From Seiridium cupressi (lineage: Eukaryota; Ascomycota; Sordariomycetes; Amphisphaeriales; Sporocadaceae), in contig JARVKI010000090.1 of NCBI GenBank assembly GCA_036674765.1, positions 1 to 64,000 of the forward strand: 64,000 nt of DNA, read 5' to 3'. This document shows positions 22,647 through 34,434 of this stretch, one piece after another; position 1 is the first letter of the stretch, and each line of letters starts with the position of its first letter. Made by a program: the position numbers and the translations under genes. Below the pieces are notes generated by a model, which made no database searches, had not been told where the DNA came from, and saw nothing but the letters and a program-made list of their open reading frames with translations.

Positions 22647-24813
22647 GCCTTCGGCGGCTGGAAGTGACAGGGTGAATATAGGCGGTACTGCGGAAGGAAT
22701 CGGGCCCAGGAATGTCGACAGTGCAGGACATGCTGAAATCTGACGCTGTTGGTCGGACGGCTAATATATAACTCCCTCTTCTTCTTAGGCTTCCACAGGC
22801 CAATCCAGAAGCCATACCATGATATGACAGCGTATACCCCCTGAACCCTCCTAATCCGCGCATTTACTATTGTGGTTCGATCCTGGTGAACTCGCTCGGG
22901 GCTCTGCGAAGAGCCCCACAGTTCATGCGGCTCCCTGGGTGAGGGTTATATACCCATGGGCCATGGGAGCCTTCCACCCCTGAAATTAGAAGTATCTTGT
23001 GACACCCGAGAAAGACAATTTGGTGGAGCCCGGCGCGTTCGGGGACAGGTCCGGCCGGCCACGTCCCCGACACTATATCGCGTAGCCTTCATACATACTC
23101 TTTAGAGCTCCGGTTCTATTCTATTCTTAACTGTGTGAAGAAGTAGGTATACTTTCTCAGAGGTTTTCTCGCGGTATACCAACAGCTGCCCACGTTTTTC
23201 AACATCCTGGTAGGCCGCTTATCCGGCTCGCGGGCCGAATGATTACTGGTGCATTTGGAGTTCGCTTCATAATGCACCGCAGCTCCTGCACTATCCCTTG
23301 TATTTCACGTGGGAGGCACAGACGGGTCAACCGGCGGAAGTCAGTGGGAAAAAGAAGTCTTCCAGACCAATAGTCCATCTGCAATGCTGAACGGCAACAG
23401 GGGTATATCGTGGCTCTAATGCGCGTCTGGCGCCTTGAGTATCGACGCGCGTGCGCCAAGACGGAGAACGCCATTCATTGTCTAGCAACCCGTTGGTCCG
23501 ATCCCAATCAGACCCATAATGAAAGCAACCATGAAAGGATATTAAGCTTGTATTCACCAACCTGCAGGACCAGGGATACAATCTAGAACGATTCAGGTCG
23601 CGAGTCTCCCAAATTTAGCCATAACATAAAGTTATTTGGTTGCCGCTTGAGGCGCCTTCAGTTGACAGCCCCCAGGATCCTGTCAGCCGCACATGAACGC
23701 AGGTATCAGCACGCATTCTGCTAAGCGAGCCTGCTCGGTGGCAAAAACAACTCTAGCGCCGCCAAGCGAAGACCTACCAGGATAACAGCCCTGGCAATTA
23801 CGCTGAGCACAATCTTGATTTGAAGTCGGGATGTGGGCGGAAAGAGTCCCCAGAGGAGCATGGCAATAATGTGGATTTCAAAAGATGGCTTCATAAGGTC
23901 TAGGCATGCGACAGTGGTGTTCTTGTCGGTTCTCGACTAAAACTCTAATCTTTACCTTATCTGCTTCCATTCGCAGTGGAAGCCCTTACAGCGAAGCTTC
24001 GGCTTTTGCCCGAGTGCGACCACTAGCAGATGGAAGTGATATTCCATAAACAGCCATGGAAGAGACGTGTCGGGCTCCAAAGGACGAGTAACGATTCCTA
24101 GGGAGTTGCAGCCGCGTGATCAGTATTTCCTCCCAGGAACGGGTGTCGACAAGCGGCGCGATTTTGTATATCATCATTTGTAATAATTATAATTAGGATA
24201 ACATAAAAAAGCTCGTTCTTAGACCCATATTTTCAGAGTGTCTTATTGTACAGGATAAGACACAATAGCATGGGATTCGTCATGGGGAGTAGCATGAAAG
24301 CCCAACAAAGTGCCGAGGATGGTTTTTATATGAGTGATTGGGTACCCATTCATAATCCCTAGAAAGAACTTCTACGTGCTGACATCGAAATTTCTGTTGC
24401 TCTACTATTTCATACGCAGTGCATATCCTTATTGCTCTGCGACCTAGCATCCAGGCATACCGTAAGACCCACACGCTGTCCCACAGCAGCAATCATCACC
24501 TGGTGGTCTGTTGCAGCAACAAGGACCACATTCCATCATCTCTCACCTGGATAAGTTGGGCTGGAGAATCAAATCAGTTCAATTCCACAGTTCATTTCCC
24601 GGATCGTCCGGGCCTGGTGTCTCACCGATGGTGTGGCTGACGCGACGGTCAACAGTGCTATGACGACAGATCAGAAAACGGCCACCTTCATATCTGGGAT
24701 GATAATATTGAGAGGTCGCCAAACCGGCTACTGTACGCGATGCATCTAATAATATGCCAACTGACGTGTTCAGGCACGGCAACTAGCTAAACTACGAATT
24801 TTACAATTTATAG
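22647..24813. other. 2.2 kb without a supported gene
   Basis: Upstream of the tyrosinase. Frames such as 22867-23073, 23327-23581 and 24419-24640 show no domain or splice structure. The tail of this stretch may contain the unseen 5' exon of the Cys-rich protein whose exon starts at 24814. Confidence 0.5.
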
Positions 24814-25095
24814 GGATGTTACCGGGAGCAAATTCAAGTTGCCACGTATTGTCAACATGGAACTATCAACGAGACTTATTCCGCATTCTGTGGTCGCGTG
24901 ATGGCAAGGGGCACTGGAGGGTTGTCGACAATAAAGGTTGCACGCAATGGTGCAAATTTTGGGGAGGGAGATAGGACATGTGGGATGTTCGGATACTCTT
25001 GGAAGAAGGCTTCCACGGCACGCTGTTACGTCTCGGATGACACATCCATAGTGCTTTGCGGGATTTATTCTTGTCCTGATTTTGGAGGTCTATGA
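24814..25095 (+). CDS. possible 3' exon of a Cys-rich secreted protein, unknown function
   Basis: After an AG acceptor (TTTATAG, with a GCTAAACTAC stretch upstream) the frame is open for 93 codons to TGA at 25093-25095. It encodes a compact sequence with seven cysteines, spaced GCYREQ, TYCQHG, AFCGRV, RTCGMFG, ARCYVS, VLCGIY and YSCPDFG, and glycine-rich turns. The regular Cys spacing and sensible hydrophobic pattern look like a real small secreted domain rather than chance. I could not find the first exon with a signal peptide: the preceding 400 bases have stops and no convincing donor. It may be a gene fragment or an exon whose partner I missed. Confidence 0.35.
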   Translation, partial: GCYREQIQVATYCQHGTINETYSAFCGRVMARGTGGLSTIKVARNGANFGEGDRTCGMFGYSWKKASTARCYVSDDTSIVLCGIYSCPDFGGL

Positions 25096-26038
25096 GGTGA
25101 GTATAGCACCGGTCGTTGAAGCTTTCTCCTACAACTTCATAAAATACGTCGCTGTCTCTTCCTCATACGTCAAGCAAGTCAACTCCTCTACCCAACAATC
25201 ATATTGAGTTTTCTCTAGTTGAGCATATCTGACAGCTTATATCAATGACCATTCTTTTCGTAAAACCAAGGCTTTGGAAGCCAGACATCCAATTTTACCT
25301 TAGTGCGTTACGCTTACCTAGTCGTCATCGCTCCTTGGATCATCGCTTCCTGGGTGAAACACCACCGGGATCAGGGGATTTCGTCACATAAATGGCGCGT
25401 TATCTACTGCGTAGGTTGTTGACGTGACTGGATACATATCCCCCTGCCCCCATCGACTTCACGAGTGTTCCACCAGATGGCTGCTTGCAAGTTTTGCTCA
25501 CTTGCGTGTCTATGAACTTGAGTCGAGAAAAGAGGTCGACGATATCAGAAATTTCACTTTTACTTCGTAGAAAACTCGGGTTTCATACGTGAGAATCATG
25601 TGCGGGAGGCCCCTGCAGTGGTTGGGCCATTATATTCGATTTCTCACTGATTCATCGACCCTCGAACTATACATCCACCCAACAGCACTGAAGGTTTTAT
25701 TCTTGCTCTCAATAGTTACCGGAAAAAAGCTCCAAATCTATGGTCGACGCATAGTAGATGATCCTCAACACAATTCACCACAGATTTAATAAGGCACGAT
25801 GATTGAGTTTTACATATCTCATTGTTTTCAGATAATAGGAAGTCTGTTCTATGCGGTCAATTTGCCACGTCACCCTGCGATTGCCTTGCTTTACCTTTTC
25901 CGTTCAAGTACATAGTAACCTTGCTGGGTAGATTCGATTTACTTACTAATTACTCGGAAGAACTTATGTCGTTACCTTCGACAGGCGGAAAACGCAGTAT
26001 AAAGACACAGGTCACGTTACAGGGCAAGCCATCCCCAC
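25096..26038. other. intergenic, no gene recognised
   Basis: About 940 bases with no supported gene; frames at 25589-25789 and 25822-26298 are short or run antisense into the acyltransferase. Confidence 0.6.
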
Positions 26039-27306
26039 CTATCCGACCCATCGCATCCACTCCACGTCATTGCACAACCTATCCATTTCCTCAGCCTCGA
26101 GTTGCACCAGCAGTTCCAGCGCCGTTGCATCCTTTGCTGCAGGCTGGATGCAGAGTCCGTATGGGCTCCACCAGCCTGCGGCAGGGCGCCGGATGGCTGC
26201 TGGCTTGGAGTACTTGTGTACACCAGGAATCTCCCACTTCGTGTCTGCTCCGAAGAAGCGCCAACTGTTCAGGACCAGATTGCCTTTGGGCTGGGTAGGG
26301 AAGATATTGACAAGTTTGCTTTTTGCGTCTACGCTGTCGAGCAGTCCCCGTTGCGCAACCGCCAACCGTGGCGTCATAAAAGATTCGTCCACGGCAGAAA
26401 TCGACGTGCTGATAGCCGCAACCACACGCGATCCGAGAACGTCCAGGTCATCGCAAGCTTGAAGTAACGTGTTGATTGACACGTTAACGTCGGTGCTATG
26501 AACAGTGTTGCCAAAGTGCTGCTGTGAGTAGGTACTAAAGGCCCGAGGCTTCCAGTTGAAGATAGTGCGGAGTGCGCCCATCTCTGAGGGTTGATACGAT
26601 TCGTCCAGCGTGCTGACTCTAGCTTTCGTGATGTGCGCCCAAGCCAAGGCACCCAGAGCGGCGAACAAAGAGGGCAGCGGCGACGATTGGTCGGTGATTA
26701 GGCGGGTCTGCAGTTCGCGCAGCTTCTCCATTGGGAAGCTGAACAGCCTACCTGTGATCTTAGGCCTAATCTCCTTGCTAATGGAAGAGACCGAGGCTGT
26801 GATTCGAAACGGCTCACCGCGACGCTTGTATTCCGGGCACTGCGCCAAGAGCTCGTCGAGCGTTGCTGATGGAAGAAGTAGCTCGCGTGGAATATCCAGA
26901 TTGAGCTCACGAGGATGTTCGACCATGGCCCCGCATGTTTGAGCCGAAAACATGTCCAGAAACATGCGGCAACCGTCGCCATCCGCCACTTGGTGACTCA
27001 GGTAGATCCCGAGAAAAAACCCTCCTTCAATGAAGAAGACCTTGACGATCACTGCTGGATCGACTCCATCAGGCGATTCGTCCACCCGGTTTCTGGGTCA
27101 GTCACCGTACGGAAAAGGTCGGTAAGATAGGCGCGCTGTTGAGATAGACGTATAAGTGAAGCCTGAAGATGTTGGGCGACAGCAGTATTGACCTCATCAT
27201 GGCAGCCTGCATGATCGTCGAAGCCAAAGCATAGCACCATCTGCGTGTACGCGCGAACAGACAAGTGACACCAGTCCGTCATGGGGACCTCAACATGCTC
27301 AGCCAT
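26039..27306 (-). pseudogene. BAHD-type acyltransferase (trichothecene 3-O-acetyltransferase-like), one frameshift
   Basis: ATG at 27306 opens MAEHVEVPMTDW and runs about 75 codons to TDPETG near 27080. The homologous sequence then continues in another frame (RVDESPDGVDPAVIVKVFF) to TAG at 26039-26041, about 422 codons in total. There is no room for an intron at the junction, so this is a frameshift or assembly error. The catalytic HxxxDG is present as SHQVADGDG, after a GGFFLGIYLSH strand as in fungal O-acyltransferases. The C-terminal family block is recognisable (NSWRFFGADTKWEIPG, then ELLVQLEAEEMDRL), but the usual DFGWG motif is replaced by a diverged Trp-containing version. Family members transfer acetyl or other acyl groups from CoA to hydroxyl groups of secondary metabolites in the cytosol. 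No secondary-metabolism backbone gene lies nearby. Confidence 0.8.
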
Positions 27307-29268
27307 GGCTGGAGCGAGTAAGGTCCGTTCAAAATTATTAGAATGATATGATTGCTCAGATTGATTTCCAGGGTTGGTGGCACCCTGCGTAGAGAGATGT
27401 TTATTTCTTTGCGGTAGGAACGAATGAAGGTGGGTAAGGCTGAGAAAAGCTAGCACCCAAAGATAAAATTTGGAACGCTCGAAGCACTTTATATACCTCT
27501 GAGACCGATCGTGATTAAGTTAAACAAAGTTGAAAGCAAGTCAAATAAATACGGTAGCCATTCACGGCCTGACTGTTGTGGCTTCTATCTGATGATGAAA
27601 GGGACATCGAAATAATATCTTATCGCAGCACACATCTGCTCACTTTTCCTTTTCATCCATTGTTATACAATCTCTTATTACTTTGTAACTACGTCTCTTG
27701 TTGCTAATCTGTGCAACATTCAGCCTCTTTGTTGTTTATAGGCCAGAAAGAAATGTAAAAGTGCTATGGTAAACCATTATTCCCAGCAAACGTGCCGGCC
27801 GACCCCGAAATTTTATAGACATCTACCTCTCTGCTCCTTATTGGTCCTTATGCGCAGTTGCTAGAATATGACGTATCCGTCCTCAGTGGCTTCCAAAAGT
27901 TTTGACTGGGCAAGGACTGAATATTGACGCGAGAGTATAATTTATCTCAAAACGTACCAAATTATTGATTTTGAACCCATGCAAGCTCTTTGGGCACAGA
28001 AATGAAAGGATGGCAATGATGGTTGTGATAGATTAATGCATACGATGCTACACCAGAGAAATGCCGGGGAACATGTAGTCATTATTTGTTAGCCGATGGT
28101 GGTTTTTGTATGTATCTCGCAAATTATCAAGTCTTCACTGCGGGTGGCAGTTTAGTTGGAACTTTACATGTGGCTCCGCTGGGAGGGTAGGCTGTCGCAC
28201 TCTTTTCTTTTCTTTTCTTTTGCGGGTATTGCTGCTTGGTCACTGGAGTAGACAATTTGCAAAGGGTTGTGGGCACAACTTTTAGGGGCAGCAATGATGT
28301 TGATACAGCGTCACCATCTACTTCATATGGGTGCTGTCTCAATAGATTAATGGTTCCCAGGTACGGTACTGTCAACCTTGTATATCTACTAGTCGATTGC
28401 GGTCACTTGTTATGAACAATGACACAATTGACGCATATTACCAAACTCCTTGATGCGAGCCATATAAGGACTATTGGGAAGCAATCTTTCACTTTTAAGA
28501 CATTCTCTGTGCTTTTTTTTGGATGACTAAACTCTTCTTTGTCTCGTACACGGAGAGCATTGCCGATTAATTAATCATATGCAGAGCTACTGAACTCAAA
28601 TCTTTGTCCCTCACGGTTAGTCGACGGTTTGATTGTTTATAGACTACACGCACTGTTTATTTCTAAACTTCAAAGATGTACTACCAACTAGCTAAAAGTC
28701 TGTAAATATATCAAAAACGTGATTAGTATTGTTATTATATATCTGTATTTATTTATCTGAGTACGTATACGTTTATAGACTCCACCCTAATAACATATAA
28801 TTTTATTAACTAATAAGATAAGTTAATACGACTGCATATCCGCGGAGACTATTAACACACACTATCAGCGAGGAAACGACCATAATATTCTCAACCACTG
28901 ATATTATGATCGCGGCTCCTCACCTTCGAGATTGCAGGGCTACTTCAACAGTCCCCGGTCCATGCTTGGGCCGTGGTCATCACTGCGCCCTCGATCCCTC
29001 GATCGATGGGAGTTTCGTCCCGTTGTTACCTAGCCAAGATAATACAGACAGAAAATAGAAGTACTACAACGACCAGAAAAGAAACACACTAACCGCATCA
29101 TCATGCCGATGTTGTGGCCACGCCAGGTGCGCGAATTGCGTTATTGACTCCGTCGAAGATAAGTGTTCCAGCTTACTAGGCTTCTATGGATGTAATGATG
29201 ACTCAGGACGAGGAGGATGATTGATGATAAGTGCTAGTCCTATTATCACGCAAACAATACTATAATAG
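27307..29268. other. 2 kb AT-leaning intergenic stretch, no gene
   Basis: No supported gene. The part from about 28660 to 28860 is AT-rich with many short TA words, and 28900-29250 has normal GC with no readable frame. A possible LTR begins at 29269, so the right part may be decayed mobile-element sequence. Confidence 0.5.
28200..28221. repeat. (TTTTC)n microsatellite
   Basis: About four tandem copies of the pentanucleotide TTTTC. Confidence 0.85.
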
Positions 29269-29400
29269 TGTAGGAACAAGTAAAATTGTACTTAGTGTAT
29301 TATAAGTGTACGTGGATCGTCGTGCGTTACACCAGGACTTCACACCAGGACTTGCACTTGGTCCTCGATAACTTAGAGTAACACTATCACAACATCTACA
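29269..29400. mobile_element. LTR-like segment with TGTAG...CTACA ends
   Basis: A 132-base segment begins TGTAGGAAC and ends CATCTACA, giving the short terminal inverted repeat TGTAG/CTACA expected of an LTR. It contains an internal near-duplication (caccaggactt twice). No target-site duplication (aatag versus ctcgg) and no second LTR are visible, so it is either one LTR of a mutilated element or chance. Confidence 0.35.
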
Positions 29401-29549
29401 CTCGGAGGATGAACAAAGTCTGCTTCAATTATCAGTGGACTGGGCTGGGCTGATCACAACTGTGAATAGGGATCTTGATCGCCCTGTAAGATACACCCAT
29501 CCACTGCCTAGTGATATCAGCTTTCGAGTGAGCCATGCGGTCCTATCAG

Positions 29550-29692
29550 CTACACGTACCAAGACTCTTGGATCTTGTCGTCGTAGTTGTCTTTACTGTC
29601 GCTCTTGAGTTCGTGGATCCGAGCCTTGAGCTCGTTGATGCGGTCACGCTGCAGACGTGGTGCAGCCGGCGTATATCGTAGGTTATTCCGGG
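29550..29692 (-). other. short coding-like fragment, charged helix, origin unknown
   Basis: On the minus strand a 45-codon open stretch ends in TAG at 29550-29552 and reads as a strongly charged coiled-coil-like helix (LQRDRINELKARIHELK). It has no start or domain. Position beside the LTR-like segment suggests a fragment of a mobile element protein, but I cannot assign it. Confidence 0.25.
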
Positions 29693-30530
29693 TTTATTGC
29701 TCGCACGCCTCTCTGGGGGGGGGATGTCGGTTCCTTACATGACACTTGGCCTTGAGATTATGGCACACGTTACAGATACGATAGCGTTTCTCATATTTTA
29801 TTGTAATTTGCAACAGCAGGGGCTGGAGCGGCTAGGACTGATAAAATGGAAATTTACAGACAGTCTCTTAAAGACAAGACGGGATACGAGGCTTCTTGTT
29901 AGTGAGTACCATATAGAAACGAATATGTTGGTCTGTCGTCAGCTACAATAGGGCAACTTCGGCGTCCAATTCATAATGAGGTCTTTCATCTCCCCACTCA
30001 AAACCCCGAATCCTGGACAACGCCAGGCGGGAAACCATTGCATATTTGCGACATGATCTTATACCACAGCGTGGTCTCAAGTCCGAGCGTGAGGAAGATC
30101 TCGCCGGCATTGAAAATTCGAGTTGATAATCAGCTTATAGACCCAACGAGAAGGGAAACACAAGATCATATAAAGCCTGCTCACCACGCCGGATGCAGAG
30201 CCTGTCCCTTAATACTCTACGCCTTACTACTAAAAACATCCAGAGATATATACCGATGAGAAATTCACGTACCCACACATGGATAAACCAAACATTTGAC
30301 TGTGACATAAAATTGTTAAATTCGTACCATACGCAAGTAGGCTGTTTCTTTTTAACCCGAATAGAAAATTCTCCAAACTCCGCAACCACTTGCTCCGAGC
30401 CAGACACTAAACGAGACCTCAAACTTATTCAGCATGTTTCCAAAATTCCAAACGACCCTGAGTGGTGAAATATTCCCCCATCCTAGTTGGCCATCCTGAC
30501 GTTCGCTCCCAATACCCATCCACATAGAAA
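29693..30530. other. intergenic, no gene recognised
   Basis: About 840 bases downstream of the KP4-like gene. Short frames only (29697-29951 and 30135-30468). A run of eight or nine G lies near 29715. Confidence 0.6.
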
Positions 30531-30998
30531 TCATATTACCGGGCAGTCCTCCTTGACCTTACCACACTCGGAGACGTAGTTAATAGTCGTCAGGCACCCG
30601 TTGCCCCAGTGCTTGCTCCCGCACTTATCAACGCCATTATTGCGGATGTCCTGGTAGTCATGCCAAAGCTGGTTGCCGCTACGTTTGCAGTCCTGTCCAC
30701 CTTGCACGAAGACGCGGCAGCCGGCGCCCGTCCAGCCATTGAGGCCCAGGGCTGAGCAGCCACCCGAACAAGTTTGGTAGACGTCAGGTTTGTAACGCTG
30801 CGCGTCGTCTCGGATAATGTAGTTGTTCACCGCCTCGTCGCAGAATTTGACCTGCAAGGAGCTGCACATCCCCGAGCCCTTCTTGTCGTAGGTGTCGCGG
30901 CCCTCGAGGATCCCTTCGTAGTCTGCCTCAGCCGATGGTAGAGCGCGACCGAGGGAGACGAAGGCGAAAATGGTGACAAATAGTGCAGGAAATTGCAT
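30531..30998 (-). CDS. small secreted Cys-rich protein, KP4 killer-toxin-like
   Basis: Single exon from ATG 30998, 155 residues. Residues 1-20 are a signal peptide (MQFPALFVTIFAFVSLGRAL). The mature protein has ten cysteines. The C-terminal half follows the KP4-like pattern as I remember it: GSGMC near the start, GCRVFVQG as the central strand, a helix, KCGS, and NGCLTTINYVSEC at the end. KP4-like domains are alpha/beta sandwich proteins. The founding member is a virus-encoded killer toxin of smut fungi that blocks calcium channels, and many ascomycetes carry chromosomal homologues used in fungal or plant antagonism. Activity of this copy is unknown. The gene appears intact and stands alone, 1.2 kb from a divergently transcribed HET-domain gene. 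An unrelated Cys-rich effector fold is the main alternative. Confidence 0.65.
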   Translation of the reverse strand: MQFPALFVTIFAFVSLGRALPSAEADYEGILEGRDTYDKKGSGMCSSLQVKFCDEAVNNYIIRDDAQRYKPDVYQTCSGGCSALGLNGWTGAGCRVFVQGGQDCKRSGNQLWHDYQDIRNNGVDKCGSKHWGNGCLTTINYVSECGKVKEDCPVI

Positions 30999-32188
30999 GA
31001 TGGAAGCGGTTTCGAGCTAAAGATTCTTAGAGATGGTTGTTGGGTTGGTGATAGCTGCTGATTATGTATGGCTTTGACGTTATTGTAATCCGGAAACTGT
31101 TTTGCAGAGATGCGAATGGTTATCGCCAAAGATGAAGCGCGCCACTGTTGTTCATGTGGCAGAAACGAACGATCATGAGATGATTGCTGGCTTATATGAT
31201 TTTCTGTGAATCAATTGGGCTCCATTGAATCACTGATGTCATGTGCGTCCTCCCGGGGCATACGACCTTACATTCTGTTCCCACAAGCTGTTCCACATTA
31301 GATTGGAATCACTATACGTGATTATAGATACATTCTAGCCACGTTCCTAGCAGATCTACAGGCTGCGGAGTGCCCTAAGGAACGCGAATATCAAGATCTT
31401 CTCGAGATTTGGTGGGATCAATCTAATAAAAGCCAGCTCCCCTGGGCCCAGACCCACCAGTAAACGGGCTAACGGGCTGTGCCGCAGGCTGATGCTATTT
31501 TTATCAAACTATTTCGACTCTAGTTCCTTGCGACAACAAAATAACGCAGGACCTATAATTATCAACAAGTGGTATTGTCGCATGCTGTTTTACGTAATAT
31601 TATCAACGGATGTCGCGATTGTTACATGAATGCCCACCCGTTGACATGGAATGGTACATGTATCTTTGGCTGCTAAGCCCCACCGTGTCACGTGCGCATG
31701 TTGCCTTCGTAGCAATCCTAAACAAAACGTGACGGCTTCAACGCCAGCCTTCCCGTCAGCCATGACGGCTGCTGGAACCCCAGACACCTCTACATGAAGG
31801 TCAAGACGGTCTTGATGATTGGGTGATTGGCGTCATCCCGAACCGGGTCACTAAGAGGGCATCATTATTATCGTCTTATCATCTGCCATCTCTGGTATCG
31901 AAACTCTTGTCCTGGCCCGCCTCAGGCCGCTCCGTGGGCTTAGTCGCCTGCATTGATGCCTGCAAACCACAACGGGGGTTGAGAGAACAGACCTGCCAAA
32001 CAGGCACGACAGAGTGAATCAGTGGGTGGTTGGTCAACTGCGTGTTCAGTCTTCAAAGCATTCCTCCATACCTGTGGAGAAACTTAGAATCGTCCTTGTT
32101 CGTCATCCTTCAGACCTCCCAGGGTGCTGTATCCAAAGCATCCTTGCCCTATATTTAATTACCACGTACGCTGCATGCCATCTTCAAC
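30999..32188. other. divergent intergenic region, no gene
   Basis: 1.2 kb between the start of the KP4-like gene (minus) and the start of the HET gene (plus). It must hold both promoters. No supported frame. Confidence 0.6.
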
Positions 32189-34072
32189 ATGGGCAGATCG
32201 TTGCTGTATCGTGACCTAAACATTTCAAGGAATGAAATTCGGCTACTTGAGATCCTCCCGGGACTTGGCAGTGCAGCACTCCAGGCTCACGTCCTGCACA
32301 TTTCATTACAGGATCCGCCCCCATACGAGACAATATCTTACTGCTGGGGAGACGCCAGCGTTCGTGGAACAGTCGTGCTAGATGGTTTCGATTTCGATGT
32401 TCCTGCGAGCTGCCTCACTGTTCTCAGATGTATGAGAAAGGTCGATAAGTCTAGACGTGTTTGGATTGACGCAATATGCATCGACCAATCAAATATCGAT
32501 GAAAGAGGATCCCAGGTGGCTCTCATGTCTCAGATCTATCGGTTTTCACAAGTCAATCTCGTATATCTTGGAGAGGGGGGTGGATTGACACGGAGAGGAC
32601 TTGCATGTGTCCGGGCGCTTCTGCGAGAGGTCGGCAGAAAAACGAATGAGTTCTCGGAATTCCATGAAGTTATGAGGAGTTATAAATGGAGTCTGCAACG
32701 CGATGTTAACATGTCCATTGACTGTGTCCTCGACGAGGAAGCTCTCACTTCGCTCTTCGGACGTCCTTGGTTCCAGTAAGCCATGTTGTTTCCAGTTCTG
32801 GAAGAGAAAAGCTCACACCAGAGTAGGCGCTTGTGGGTTGTTCAAGAAGCCGCTTTGGCACCAAGTAGCCTTTGCTTCTACGGCCCTGATTTGACCATAA
32901 GCCTCATCGAGTTGATCAGAGCTGCAATTTGGATATCTTACAACAGCCATTCCGTTTCACGAAAGTTGCATGACAACGACGATTTACACAACGCGGCGGA
33001 CTTGTGGTCTCTCGTTGACGATCGGGAAGCTTCCAAGGCGTCTAGGAACGCTTATAGCTCTGATCTTTCTTCCCTCATGTTCCTTTCGCGCTATCGACTG
33101 TCAACTGAGCCGAAGGATAAAGTCTTTGGAGTAATTGGGCTGCTATGGCGAGATGATGGAACAGCGGAAGAGGAAGTGGATATTTCTCTGTTGAAGACTG
33201 ATTACAACAAGCCATTGGAACGAGTCCTTTGTGATGCTGCCAGATACGCAATTCAGGATTCGAACGATTTGCGAACACTCGAGCTTGTCTTTCATGGTAA
33301 CAATCTCGACTCTGTGTCCCTGGGCAACTTCCCCTCTTGGGCTCCCCGGATTGATGCACCACTCATAGAAAAAGCAAGAGCGGAAGACTTCCCACATATA
33401 TGCTTCAAAGCAGATAACAATGATGGCGTTTCCCCAGAATACGTAAAGAGGGACTTTTCTGGCGATACAACCTTGAGCCTCACCGGGTATGCGATTAGTA
33501 CCATTGAGAAAACGAGTGATATTTTTACATCGGAGGTGATGGAAGATGGTACAGCACTGGCTCGCCTGCTCCGATTGGTACTTGGAATGGTCAGGACTGG
33601 TAATTTAGCAGATATAAGGTTATGGGGAGACAATCAAGGAATTGAAAACGGCCTCTCTCCCATGCTGGCATCAACGCTTATGGGTGGTAACTTGAAGGGC
33701 CAGCTAGTTGGGAAGGACGAATTGGAGGCATTCCGTGCTTTCCTGGAGACACTGCTTGCGGGATCTGGGAAGTACGATCCAGACAATGAGCAGTGGCAAT
33801 GCCTTGAGAGCGCATGCAAATATCGCCGCTTCTTCTTGGGAAGTTTAGGCTTCATTGGCATGGGTCCGAGCTGCATATTGCCTGGAGATGATGTCACTAT
33901 TCTTTACGGAGGATCCCTACCATTCGTGCTGCGAGACCTGGCAGAAGATCCAGATGTAGTACCGAACTACCACATGCTGGGTCCTGCATACGTGCAGGGC
34001 GTGATGGATGGAACTTACATAAAGTCTGCAGATGAGCTAGGGTTTGAGCCGGTCTTGTTTAACATCGTTTGA
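32189..34072 (+). CDS. HET-domain protein (heterokaryon incompatibility family)
   Basis: Two exons, 32189-32775 and 32824-34072, encode 611 residues. The 48-nt intron starts GTAAGC and ends CACCAGAG. Only the second AG of the tandem acceptor keeps the frame, giving PWFHRRLWVVQE. HET (PF06985) motifs are clear: YETISYCWGD at 46-55, and RVWIDAICIDQ with NIDERGSQVALMSQIYR at 90-118, then GRPWF and RLWVVQEAALA. The rest is the usual long helical C-terminal region, with DKVFGVIGLL and a terminal region containing MGPSCILPGDDVTILYGG. HET proteins trigger cell death after fusion of incompatible strains, and most copies have no known partner. There is no NACHT, WD40 or other effector domain here. The gene looks intact. 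Confidence 0.93.
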
Positions 34073-34434
34073 TGGATTTTATCGTGGTATAGTACAGTGC
34101 CAGTTATGAAATGGGGTTTCTGATGAACACGAATCTTCAGTGACAGTAAGATTAACACAATGTTGATCTCTCTCAATGACTACAGCCCACTCTCTGAACC
34201 GCTGTTCAACACATTCTCTCCATTGAACAAGCTTCGTAGCCTGTTCCAAGAAACATGAAAAGACGGCATACTTCTGGGTTCTAGCAAGTGGCGATAAAAT
34301 TTAAAATACGCTTCTGGTTTCCAGAAGTTGAAAACAAAACCTTTCGAATTCATACATCACTTTATCAAAATTAAATTAGATGTAAGGCTGGCGTTCTACT
34401 AAAGTGGATCGCTTCATTCCTTATACGTCGAACG
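34073..34434. other. convergent intergenic region
   Basis: 360 bases between the ends of the HET gene and the membrane-protein gene. It contains a small perfect inverted repeat (cttctgg, 3-base loop, ccagaag) near 34310-34330; its function is unknown. Confidence 0.5.
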
